From: Syngnathus acus
Taxonomy: Eukaryota > Chordata > Actinopteri > Syngnathiformes > Syngnathidae
Length of the DNA stretch: 64,000 bases
Direction of reading: 5' to 3'
Assembly: GCF_901709675.1 (NCBI RefSeq)
Contig: NC_051091.1
Span: 4,870,967-4,934,966 of the forward strand
Shown here piece by piece: positions 1-12,700 of this stretch. The notes beneath the pieces are model-generated. The model was not told where the DNA came from and did not search any database. It saw only the letters and a list, made by a program, of their open reading frames with translations. The first letter of the stretch is position 1. The number at the start of each line of letters is the position of its first letter. A program made the position numbers and the translations under genes.

Positions 1-3000
1 GTGAATTTGCCTCTTCGCTGTTGGCACTCATTACCATAATCATGTTAGTGTTTGGATGTGCCCTTGCGTTGTCATTCCACACGCTAATGAATGCACATCG
101 GTGATGAGACGATGACAACCTCGTCCTTTGCAGGTTTGGATTCAGGTACAACCTGGTGGAGCTTTCCTTCATCCTCTGCTCATCACATTGAAGGTGTCTT
201 TGCACATGGTTGTCACGCAGCGGGTGAAGACACATCCCCCTCAGTGGACACCTCAAGCTTCATTTGGCTGTCTTTCTTGACTGTCAGCAGCAATTACAGC
301 GCCTTTCTGGGAGAGCCAGCTGCCCTCATATTATGTTTCATTTCACTGGCGCAAGATGCGCAACAACCCAAAGAGACAGCTACACCGTAATTCCGTTTGA
401 GAGGAATGAAAAGTGCAGCTGCAGATGAATATAGGACACACACACCTCTCCAAGAAAGGACAAGGGAAGGAGTGCGGTTTTGTTTTGCACGATAAACACG
501 TGTTCATCCTAAGAACAAAGCAGGAATCCCATTGTGAGCTTTTCCCCCAGGAGGATGGATATCTCCCATTTTATGACTTGCTTATGTCTGAGTTTGCACA
601 AACTTTGTAATGGAGCTCGTAAAACGGCTTGAAGGTGCAGCTTTTCTCACAGTGAGCGACTCTTGCAGATTCAATGAAAGCAGCACAGATTTTTTATTTT
701 TTTTGTCGAACGGTTTTTATTGATATCGTTTGCTCAAGCCTTTGGCGGAATAGGACAAACCATGATGCTAACCATAGCAATACAAAGTTGAATGTGGTGG
801 GGATCAAAAGGCAAATATTGACTGTAACAGTTTATGACAGCTATTCAAACATAATAATTTTTTATTTATTTGTCAATAGTTAGTCCAGTAGCCACCAAAA
901 GAATGACGAGTTCTTTGAATATACAAAAAAGTCACACATATTGTGGATTGGCAATGAAAGCATAGTATCCAGCCATACCCTCATAAAATAAAATAAATAA
1001 CTTCGGGTAAATTAATTCATTATAGTCATTAAATTCTAATAGTGAATATGAACTTCAGGCACTCATGAATGTACTTTTTGAAGAAATTCTAATATTTTAA
1101 GATGACCCATTGTATTCCGATTTTTTAATTGGACCACACCTTATTTTCCCCTCGATAATTGAATCAAAAATAGATAACAATAACTGATGCTGATTCTGTT
1201 TGGTTGTGGCTGTGACCTCAGCTGCGCTTCACTATCACTTACTCATAGGAGACAAAAACAAATACTCATTTTCCAATGCCCTCACACACATTTGTTCTAA
1301 ACAGATATTGGGAGCTGCAACATTTGGGGCTTAAATCTTACTTATTGCACTGGCGCCACAGTCTGTGCAGACAATGGCCGCCGGGTCAGTGAGGGGTAAA
1401 GCGAGGGAGTCCCATGAGGTGGACTAGGAAGGATTTTCTCCACAACGTATAATGACAGCACAGGCAATATAAACCTGCCAATGGGCTGAGGTGACAGTAA
1501 CGATCGGTTGAGGTTCATTTTATCAAAGCTGACCCTTTTGACCTCCGGGTTCCCATGGAAACTCATTGTCCCTTTAGGGCCGATCGCTGGTGATTGACAT
1601 CGCCTTGGAATGACACACACTGCATGACCCGAGGCCGATATTACGTTGAGATAATGTTATTGTAAGTGTCCTCTTGCTCTTCTGGCTTTCATTCGGCACA
1701 TGAGCGCACACGCCGAAGATCACGCCGGGTCAACGTCTTTTTTATTATCTCACACCGCATGACTTTGGCAATACTGCAAGCCATGCATTGCTGTTGTATT
1801 AACTGCATGGTCAAACACAGAGTGGCGTGGAAGGCTGTAGGAACATTCAGTTACAAATAAAAAAACACTAGGTATAGAAAAATAATATAGAAAGAAATTT
1901 CAATATAGAAAAAAAACCCTCTTTGTGGTTGCAAAATACATTATTGTGTCTCATTAGAATGCATATCTCTCATTTCCTGACCGACTTTATTAGAGAGCTC
2001 ATAATTATTCCAAAAGCATGATGAGATCTCATCAGAACTAATTTGGTTCTATCAAACAGCTCAAGCAGTAGACGTGATTCAACCTGGCAGAATTCTTGGC
2101 AGAGAGAACCCAGACCACCATATTATCTTTGAGCCAAAACTCTCACGGTTCGGACGGCGGAAGCGGAAATCAAGTGTCGCCGCTGGACCAATGAGAATGA
2201 AGGTCTGGAAATATATAACACAGAATGCACAATATGCACACACATGCAGCCATCACATCACTCATGGATATCTGAGCACACAGGCAGCATGATAAAAGAT
2301 GCATTGTCAGAAGAAGTTGGAAAGCCCCCAGATATTTTTTCCTCCCTTGCACGTACGACCATCATTGTTTTCGTCTCTGCTGCAATTTATGAACATGTTA
2401 TTTCTGTGAATGAATGGAACTGCTTTATCAGAGGCTTTTGATTTATGCTTCACGATTGGATTTTCTGCTCCTGTGAGATGTTCTCAAGGTCGATTAATTT
2501 CACAGCAATGAAGTGAAATCATAAAGTCATAAAAGCCTCATCGCAGCCAAATTACTACTTCAGTATTTTAGTTACGTAATTCGAACTTTGTGTTGCTTAC
2601 ACCGACTCCTGCTTGGCCTTGTGTCAGAGGGAAACTTTGCCAATACCGTGTTTTTCACTTGCACGAGGATCTACATCCTCCCACTCTCCCTTTGGCTCTG
2701 AAAATTGAAAACAAATCCAGGAAAAGTGATTTCTGACCTGTTTTTTTTTTTTCTTTTCCAGAATAACCCTCTTGTTCAACATCCAAAACTGATACCGTTG
2801 GACCCATGGAGTCTGAAGTTAGATGACAAAAAGTCACACAATGCAAAGCTACGACGCTGCTCAGTTATCACCGAAAGCCACCGTACGTATGTTACGTCCT
2901 CCGCGCGATTGTGCTTTATTTGGACACAAATTACTTTTTGCATAGGGCATCTTGAGGATTTTAAATCATTGTTTTTACAGTCAAGCTCGAGGTTTGTCTT

Positions 3001-6000
3001 TGCGCTAATAGTAAAAAGAATAACAAATGTGTCTGTTATCGGAGTCTGACCTACTCCAGGGGCTTCGGGCTAATTAATGGCACTGGGACAGCTATTGTGT
3101 CATGCATGTGGCCTTTTACTACAGAGATTTTTTTTTTTTTGGTGTAAAACCATGGCCCATTTCTGGCAGGGGGAATGCAAACAGCACTGGACAATTTTAT
3201 GTAAATGTGACACAATTAAATTTGTTGTCACTGTTATTGAATATCTTCATATATATTGCATCGTGAAAAAACACACAAAAGTGACAACAGTTCCCCGTCA
3301 TTGATCTGTAAAGAATTCAGCGTTGTGACAAAGTGCTGATCTCAATGCTGTGCGGCTTGTGCATGTGCGTGCATAAATGCAAAGGCTGCCGAAAGGGTGT
3401 GGGACACGACACTGGCTTTATATTGCACAATGACGTTTTTATTTCAGGGTTTATTTCACCAATAAAATGCTTTTTAACCCTTTCGGGTAACATCTCGTGA
3501 CAAATGTTAAAACAAACATCTGGAATTATTATTTTTTTAAATCTACAATACAATATGTATTGCATATTAATTTCACTGACCTTTTTCAGTGATATTATTA
3601 ATAATTTGACAGTACATTTTGACCTTCACACGAAATTAACGTCTTTTACAAGAAAACTACAAAAAAATGATGTCCCCTCAAATTCTAATAAAGTCTCCGA
3701 CGTTCATAAACATATCCTCAGGTGTAATGTATCTTTACCAGAATATACATCTCAGGGCAAACACACGCGTCTGAGTAGAGCGCTGCGGTTGGAAATCAAT
3801 AAAACATGTCAATAATGAGCCGATCCATTACAGCAGTCAAAGGCTTTTCCCATCCAATTACAAAGGCGGTCAGATCACTTTAAAGAGTCAACCTGATTGT
3901 AGTATCACATACATCAGTGCCTGAGCTTAATGCACTTCAGCTATTTGCATAAGGGATTGATTAAGTACCTCCGGCTTAGATATTAATTAGAAATCAAAAC
4001 CTGGCAACAAGCCTATAATGTGCAACACGGGCGAGAATGCGTTTTCCTGTAATAAAAAAAAAAAGTGTGATGTCACACTTGTGCTGGGGAATAAAAACAC
4101 TCAGCAAATCCATTCAGTCTAGCGTTGGCAAAGCAGGTGTATGGATTGTCTCAGTTCTGGGAACAAGTCGCTGACCCTTTTCCCCGATCCCTTTCCTGTT
4201 TGGAGCAGAGGGCCGCTGAGCAGAGCGGAGATACAGTCGGGTTGTTCCGTGTCGCCGCAGCATGTTTTCCTCATATCACAATTCTCCTCTATTTCAGTCA
4301 TGTCATGTTCCAGGTGGGAGTGACGGAGCGCAGACACGGGCGGTCCAGGAAATTTGTGTCCTCTATCCAAAAAAACATGTTTTGACCGTCTGTGCCACAT
4401 CTGGAGGGATATTTACTCCTGAAGCCATTCTTTTGGTCAGCCCTGTGACACAATACGCTTGATGGGATCTATTTGCACACCCTGCAAAAGCAAAACACGT
4501 TTGGGAGCAATGAGAGGAAAAAGGTCAACTGCAGTGGGTGTGAATAGAAGACAAGAACAGAAAAACAGATAAAAGCTATCTTTAGTCGTCCATTAAAAAA
4601 AACAAGTCTGCTTTTTTTTTTTTTTTTTTTTTGCAGCCATAAATGTGCCACGACTGTGCCACTAATTCTGCAAGCCGGCTCATGACAGTAGGACAATAGA
4701 GTTGGTGGGAACAAAACAACTGAGTCATGTATTGTGCAACATACAGCATGCTATTTGTGTCTTAGATCAGTGGTGGGCAAAATATGGCTCCTGGCCCACG
4801 TATGGCCCACGCTCTTCTTTAATTTGGCCCACCGAGCAATTACATGATTGAGAATCCTGTGATATTTGTTGAATTAGTTTGTCATGGTAAAATTGATCAT
4901 CTGAAATAGATTCATTCATTTAATTTACGTTTTATTGATTTAGGTTCTTCAATAGTTTTTGTTCTCTGAACCATACTATATTTAATCTGCGGTACGATTT
5001 TAGATGTCCCTCACAGCATTTCACTGGCATGCGTTGGACTGCAATTAATAGATGATAATTACATTTAATTATAACGTCCCTAATAGCACTGTCACACCCA
5101 GATGATTTCTTTTATGTGATGACCTTCATGCAAGTGGGAAAAAAAACACAAGGTAGCGATTACGATGTACACCCTCCCCAACTCTTACCTCTTTGTGATT
5201 GAGCTTAACTTAATCCCCACCGCACCAAACCATCTGGAATGGGAATTTGAAGGAGGATGGATTGTAAAGATCTCCTGCAGTCATGCCCGAAGCCCAATAC
5301 AGCTGAGCTAATTCTTTAACTGCATCCCGCTGCCCAAAGGGTGTTCACTTCATCTCCCATGTTGCAGTTCGGCCGCATAGATTGACCTTCAAATATGTTG
5401 AGGTGAATGAGAAATGAGGTGAGGTGTTCCCATCCCGGTATGTGGGCATCAAATTGGAGCCGGGGGCCATCAAATTGTAGACATCAAGCGGGCGACTATC
5501 CCAGCCTACCTGAGTAACACAAGGTGTCCTTGAAGCCTGCCACGAGTCCTCCGGTGAAGCAGCTCAATGTTTGCCTGTTCCTCGAACAATCAGACCTTCG
5601 TAAAGCATCGATCAATCATCTCCGAGAAAGATTGCTCAAGGGGTTAACGTCGCCAACCTTTCCCATCTGTTGCCAAGGAAGTGTAGCCTGTTGTGCAGGA
5701 AACAGGGAGAGCGGTTTCCTGTTATGAAGAGAGGCTTTTAAAGGGTTGCTCTCATTCAATCAGGCAACAGATGCTGGGCCAGGAAGCCCGGCCAAAAGCA
5801 AAATCTTTGGAAACTGTTTTTAGGAACTTTTCTACAAAGAAATAATTACACTGACTGAATGGTCTTTTCGGAGGAACTTGTGAGGGAGGCTGAAGAGTTG
5901 CAGTAGTCAAGGTGTTATGTGACAAGGCAGTATTTTAGTTGATATTCTAAAATATATTTATAAATTAATTTCCCAGCTACTGTAGGTATCGATCAAGTCT

Positions 6001-6471
6001 CCCTTTAACCAACCCCAGGAGAGGAAAATAAAATCCTCGAGTCCTACCTGTAAGCATGAAAATATATTATTATAATTTTCATGTTAAAAAGCTAAATGCA
6101 CATGTTTGGCAATAGGCTATATAGTAAATGGCAATATTGTATTTGAACAAAAAGAACTTTTAATTTTCAATTTTTAGGCACATTGGTGGCCAGCAAGCAC
6201 AAAGAAGGTTTGGTTGCACTAGTGTGGGGATTTTAATGGCTGCGTTAGAATGTATTATTTGCTCGTTATCATAATTCAAATAAATAAATAAATAAATAAA
6301 GAAATAAAGAAATAGTTCATTGCTCTCCACACTTGTGTGGATTCAAGTCGGTGAATGGTGTGGGTGGGGCATGAAACAAATGTAAAAATAGCCAAACAGT
6401 GACCTGCTCCAAATATCCAAAACACGAATGTTTGATTTGCGTAAGGAAACAAAACGCCTCTTTACATTGAG
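1..6471. other. Gene-poor DNA upstream of fgd5
   Basis: I see no exon chain, RNA gene or long open frame here on either strand. The open frames are short (about 114 codons at most), AT-rich and resemble no family I know. The stretch holds a T-run at 4611-4633, a hAT-like remnant from 4768, and a GGAT-free A/T-rich segment around 850-1150. It could be intergenic DNA or contain 5' noncoding exons of fgd5. Confidence 0.6.
4768..4840. repeat. hAT-like transposon end remnant
   Basis: The stretch starts CAGTGGTGGGCAAAATATGG and continues with repeated TGGCCCAC words. This is the style of the terminal inverted repeat and 'GGCCC' interior of non-autonomous hAT elements common in vertebrates. I could not find the matching right end or a target duplication, so it is called a remnant. 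Confidence 0.4.
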
Positions 6472-6799
6472 GTGACTGCGCTCTCCCAAGTCCTGCCTCA
6501 ATCAGGAAACCAAAGAGAGCTGCACACAGAAGCTCACTTGAGTGGAGCATCAGAAGAGGAGGTGCACGCTGCACACCGGCTGCGACGCACATCGGCTTCG
6601 TTTTTACGCGGGGAGGCGCAACATCATCTGTCCACAGAAACGAGACGAAATGATCTGCCTCAGCTTTTGAAACCTGATTGCGCCAACAGGGTCTTTCCGT
6701 TTTATTGTGGATTAACTTTGCGGACGATGCGGTCAGTGGAGCGAAAAATGAGCGTAACTCTCGGCTCCCGTGGATGATGATGTCCCACAATGAACACAG
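6472..6799 (+). promoter_or_regulatory. fgd5: Probable fgd5 5' leader with upstream start codons
   Basis: The segment ends in a good splice donor (CAG|GTTGGT, exon end 6799). It is more GC-rich than its surroundings. It carries an upstream ORF of 101 codons (6472-6777) and three consecutive ATG codons at 6774, 6777 and 6780, all before the proposed coding ATG at 6790. The 6774 frame stays open across the splice into exon 2 and stops at 8719-8721, overlapping the start of the main frame. The transcription start is not visible, so the left limit is arbitrary. Confidence 0.5.
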
Positions 6800-9700
6800 G
6801 TTGGTTGCTCATTTTTTATTTCACCGTCAATAATAAAAAGTGTGCTAATGTTTGAGAGACTGTGCGAGGGATGGCCCAGTGGGTGATTTTATTTTTCACA
6901 TTGATCAATTACTGAAAGACTGAATACCTTCCCTCTCCGAGGTACTAAAATAAGTCACATTCAACTCTGAGCAATGATTGCGTGGTTACTTTAGGAGCAA
7001 ATATAATGTCCCGAAGAACTTCTCATTGTTTGTATTAATTTGATTATTTTAGGATAATGTCACCCATTTTGAGGAAAAAAATGATTTTAAGTAACTTCAA
7101 TATCTGCAGAGATTCAGGAAAATTAAATATGTCCTGTAAAAACACAGAGGTCATCTGCAAATTACATCCATCCATCCATTTTCTGAACCGCTTAGTCCCC
7201 ACGGGGGTCGCGGGAGTGCCGGAGCCTATCCCAGCCGTCATCGGGCAGTAGGCGGGGGACACCCTGAACCGGTTGCCAGCCAATCGCAGGGCACACAGAG
7301 ACAAACAACCATTTGCACTCGCACTCACACCTAGGGACAATTTGGAGTCTTCAATCGGCCTACCAAGCATGTTTTTGGGATGTGGGAGGAAACCGGAGTG
7401 CCCGGAGAAAACCCACGCGGGCCCGGGGAGAACATGCAAACTCCACACAGGGAGGGCCGGAGGTGGTCTGCAAATTACACTTGAAAAAAAAATGAATGCC
7501 TTCATAAGTTTTTGCTGAATGGTCAACATGAGCTTGGCTCTGCAAAAGCTTGACTACAGTAGTATTGTTATGGCTGCACAGGTCGGAATTAACTATGTGA
7601 ACATTGTCAAATCGTTTCCTGTGTCAGGAATTGCTAAGGTCCTACTGTCCGTCACCTCTTTTGATTTCAAACATTTGCTTTACCTGAATTCTTGTTGCAT
7701 AATTCATATCCTGTTGTTTGCAGTTGCGTGCTTTGTCAGCCTTGGACCCTTGCTTTTCTTTTGTTTGATTGTTCTTTGACATACTCAAAGAGCCTTTTCA
7801 GCAACCGTGTGTGTGTGTGCGTGTGTGTGTTTATGTGCTTTTAGTTGAAGAATGAGAAGAAGGAAGTTCATTTGTGTCGTGAAAATGTGTACTGTTAGAC
7901 ATTCATGGTGACTGGGGGTCTGCTAATGTCCTTCCCGTGGACATCCTGTGTGGACTCCTTCAAAAAAAAAAAAAAAAAAAAAGCACAGATAAAACGAAAC
8001 AGATTTTTCGATAAATGGATCTCAAATAGGATATTCAGTATTCACCAAAAGTGATGGATATGTCGAGACACAGTGTCTAATAGGATGTGCGTCAGGGCAG
8101 GTGCTCAATAACAGGAAGCGACAAGGGGTGTGCACACTATGTTAGGAACGGGTGTGTTGCATGATAATTCCAAACTTCATAAGAATTGATCTTCACGTCT
8201 GTACGTTTTTTTTAGAGAAGAGTACACCTCACAATTACAATTAAAAATACATATTTGTGCATTTCTTTTGTTTTGGGGTATTTCTTCTGCATTCTTTAGG
8301 GTGAGAGACAAGGCACCATTGAGTGTGAACCTCCAACAGGCATGTGTCATTTCCCAGACAAGGAGATGTTATTGTTTCTCTAAGTACGCTGTGGTTCTGT
8401 TGTTTTTCCTGCTGATAATGTTCCCCGCAGCATTTTGCCTGTCACTGACTAGTAGGCAGGACACGGCTTTCCCTATTTGTGTTTTTGTTCACCAAGTGTT
8501 TGTGTAGGATTTCATTTGATTTTTACTCTTTTGACAGATTTCCAAAATCCGCTGCAAGTCCCTCGACCGAAGGTCCGAAGTCATTTGACCATCAGAGTGC
8601 AGTCCAAGCTGATGCCAAGGCCTTGTCCCCCTGTGCATGGGTCAAAACCTCCCGTCGCCCCCAAACCCAAAGGCTTCCATGTGTTTGTGCCACAGGGGGA
8701 GCAATGCGAGAGTCTCACTAATGGAGACCTGCTTCATTCTAACGAGGAATCGGATCTTAATGAGACGGCTGATAAAAAACAGGACAATGAGGGAAAAACC
8801 GAGATAGAGGAAGAAGTGAGTGATAGCGAAACTGATAGTGGGGAAATATTTAATAATAACAACGATAATGACATTGAGAGCATTGGCTCTGAAGACACAG
8901 TTAGAGCAGATGAAGGTTCAACTGCAGACACCACCGACGATGAGAATCCTGACGATGACCCGACTCAACCGGACGGTGGCCAAAGCAAAGTTACTCTTTT
9001 GTCTCCTGCGAATGAAAACCTGGAGGAGGAAGAAAGCAACGATCAAGAGTTGAGTGCAAAGCTTGAGACAAACTGTGTTAAAGTTAACTTGCCCTCAGAT
9101 AACACGCTCGAAATTGGAAGATTTGGATTCGGGTTCCGCACGCTCCCGACTGTCACCGAAGAGTATCCCTACGATGTGATTGGCCCTGCAGATGACACCA
9201 GCGATACATGTGAGTCATGTGACCCGGCTGAAAATGGTGATGCCGAAGTATGGCAACCGGAACGGGCCACCAAAGATGTCTCTGGATGCTTCCGTTTCAC
9301 GTCCAGCACCGAGGATGCCTTTGGCCCGTATTCTGTCATCGAGTCTGTTCCGCCAAATCAAACTTGCACCGCTGACCCTGAGTGGGCCGAGGATGAAACT
9401 GACGAAAATCAATCGAATGTTCAGCAAACATCCGAGACTTCCAACCCGGAGCCTTTCTACGTGTCGTCGGATGACGTGGACCAACTGGAAGATAAGCAAG
9501 CCCTCGCTGATCAGGATGAGGTTGAGGACGAAGCTGAACGCTGCGATCAGCATAAAGACAAAGCAAAGGACGCTGAGTCAGCAGATGAGTACGCAGACAT
9601 TGAGGAGTCTTCCTGTCCGAAAGCTGATGACTTTGAGCAGTTGGAATGTGCCTCGTCGGAAGATTATGTGGAGATAGGTGACGAGGACGAAGAGGAACAG

Positions 9701-12700
9701 CCAGAGAAGAAACAAGTGAAGGGGAAAAGCGTCAAAGAAAGAACGGCTCAACGGGAACAGGCCTTTCTCAGCCAACGAAGAAGCTGCCAGCCTCGTCTCA
9801 GGTTATGCAACATCACTGTGCCAAAAGATTTGGACCTGGGCCGCACCCCGGAGCTCACCAACAGGGTAGTCTTTGCTCACACCACCGAGGCGTTTGAAGA
9901 AGACATCGAGGAACTGGATTGTCACATTGTGCCTTTCTACGAGGACACCGACTCGGACAGCGAAGAGCATATTTACGAGGAGGCTGGCTTTGACTCTGAG
10001 GGCGAGAACTTTTTGAACCTAGAGAAGAAGACCATCGTGTCACGTTCTCGCTCTTATTCTGGTAAAGTGCCGGGTTACGTCCCAGAGACTGTGCCGGAAG
10101 AAACCACCACCGAGTACCAAACGCATGACTATTACACCGTATCCTTGGAGACCAACAATGAACCAATCAGCCAGTCCCAAACACCTCAAGACAATTGCTC
10201 AGTCCCAGCTACAAAATCCCGTCAGTTCCTTTTGCACTCTCGCTCAGCGGGGACTCAAGAATTGTCCTTGGCTGAACAAACAATAATTGATGAGATTAGG
10301 AGCAAGAGGAAAGATGACACGCTTTCGCTTCCATGTGTCATGAGCTCTTCTGGAAGTTTCTCCCAACGTAGTCACCAATCATCCAGCGGCGTTTCTACGC
10401 CAACCTCTCTGGTGGACATTCCTCCACCCTTTGAACTCGCCTACATCACCAAGAGACCGGTAACTAAGAGTTCACCTTCCCTTTTGATCCAGCATGATCC
10501 CGATGACAAAGTTAAGAAGAAGAAAATCTCCTTTAAACGCTTTCTGGCTCTCAAGTTCAAGAGGAAGACGGATTCGAAAGGTTTTACTGACGGTTCTGTC
10601 CGTTCCTCTCGCTCTTCTTCTGAGTCCAGCCATCACGGCCCCACACGAGTCATAGATCTGGACCGTAGAAGCACCTCCAGCTCCCCTCAGCTCCAGTCTT
10701 TGATTGTAAACCCCCAGCGGTCTCCCTCAGAACCGCCATCCGCATTTGTCTTCTACAAAGATCACCAGAGAAGGAAAGGTCATCTCAAAGCTTACGGAAG
10801 AGGCGTTTCCAGAGTGGAGTCTTTCGAGGAACGCTCCTATCGCTCCGCCATGCCGCTGCCTTTAACCAAACCCCGCTCAATCTCCTTCCCCAGTGCCGAC
10901 ACCTCCGACTATGAAAACATTCCTGCTATGAGTTCAGACTATGAGAACATCCAAATTCCAGGCAGGCCCGCCAGATCGCACACTGTAACCGAGTTTTTCG
11001 AAGATCCAAATCGCATGACAGCTCCTTGCAATGAGAACGACGGATACGTCGACATGAATAGTTTCCCCGGGATAGACAACAAACCGGCAAAAGCAGACGC
11101 TGAAAGGTATGATACATCTTAACATCTCAATGTTTTTGAGTATTTTTATGCTAACCATTTTTTGTGATTAGCGTGTTTCCGCTTCAACTCATTTTACAAT
11201 CCACATAGCAGGACCGAGATTTATAGGCCTACATTCTTTTCAAATGATTAGTCTGTGCTCACCTGCAATATTTGCAGTCTTGTAAGAATCACTCCAATTG
11301 CAGTCTTGACCCTTTAGTGGCGAGCTAACGTGTTACGTAGAGACTTCCATCGTGGCTGAGCGAGCTCCGCCTCCTGTAAAATGATGTCGTAAAAGTCTGT
11401 TAAATGAGAGATGAGCACATGGGTGGTTCTTGGGATAGCCCTTGTGGGGAAGCTTGCTAATGCTTTGTTACGTTTAGAGGTCACTTTGGGTACATCTGCC
11501 TCCTATGAAGGATGAAAATGATAAACGCAATAGCTCACTGAGCAGAGATTATTCACATTAGATAATCATTATTGGCTGCAATTAAAAGTCAGAGGGAGGT
11601 TAGTAGCAGTAGAGGAAAAGAAGAGCAGTACACGTCCTGATAGATGTGGTCAAGTAAATGAAGAGGCAGAGAAAAGGGAGGAAGCGGCTTGTGTGTGATT
11701 GCTCTCCTGTACCTGACACTTATAGTTAACTTTAGAAGTGCTTTTATTAAAGTGTCCTTCCTTAACCCAGATACAAATTACACTCCCTTAAAATCTGTTG
11801 AAATGTCATGTGAATATTTTTCTGAAGATATGTTAAACAAACTGTGCAATACTCCTCCTGGCCACTGCCAAACAAATGTATTCTCCACTGTCCACTTCAA
11901 TGTACGGAGTATCTCTAAAAATTATGATGGTCTAAAAACCTATTTATCAACCTTAACACATTCTTTTTCAGTAATAGCTCTTACTGAAACTTGGATGGTT
12001 GATAATACATCTAGCTATCCTCTCTCTCACTACACTCCTATACATTCCTGTAGACCAAACAAGCAAGGTGGAGGAGTCTCACTGTATGTGATTGATAACT
12101 TAAATTTCTCTCCCAGAAAGGATTTAAGTGTCAATTTTGACATGACTGTAGTAGAATCTGTGTTTATAGAACTCTCCTCTTGCTCACTTATAAACAACAA
12201 AAATGTGATAATTGGATGTATATATAGACCACCAGACTCTGATAAAATCACCTTCAATGAAGCCCTCGACTCTACTCTAGAAATTATAAACAAAGAAAAC
12301 AAATTATGTGTCTTACTTGGTGACTATAATATTAATTTGCTTGAATCTAAGCAGTCACATACAGCAGACTTCCTTAATACATTATATTCCAGAAACTTTT
12401 TCCCTCTTATCAACAAACCCTCCAGGATCACAAGCTCAACGGCCACTCTCATAGACAATATCCTATTTAATTCTCTAGACTACAAGATAACATCTGGCCT
12501 TTTGATCTGTGATGTATCCGACCATCTACCTGTCTTCCATCTCATCCACAATGATAGTAGTCCTGAAATCAAAGATCATATTGGAGATCAAATGAAATTC
12601 CGCAAATTTACTGAGAAAAACATGGTATCTTTTATATCTATCATCAGCTCTGTGTCATGGGATGAGGTTATCCTGTTGCAAGATGTCAACAAAGCCTATC

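Noticed and set aside
6317-6790. 157-codon minus-strand frame over the fgd5 leader
   Set aside because: No domain or homology is recognised. It is antisense to the proposed leader and probably a chance frame in a GC-richer stretch.
8477-8611. Extension of the fgd5 large exon upstream to the Met at 8477
   Set aside because: 8531-8537 is a good splice acceptor (TTGACAG) and the residues before it do not resemble FGD5. The leader exon at 6799 joins in frame instead.
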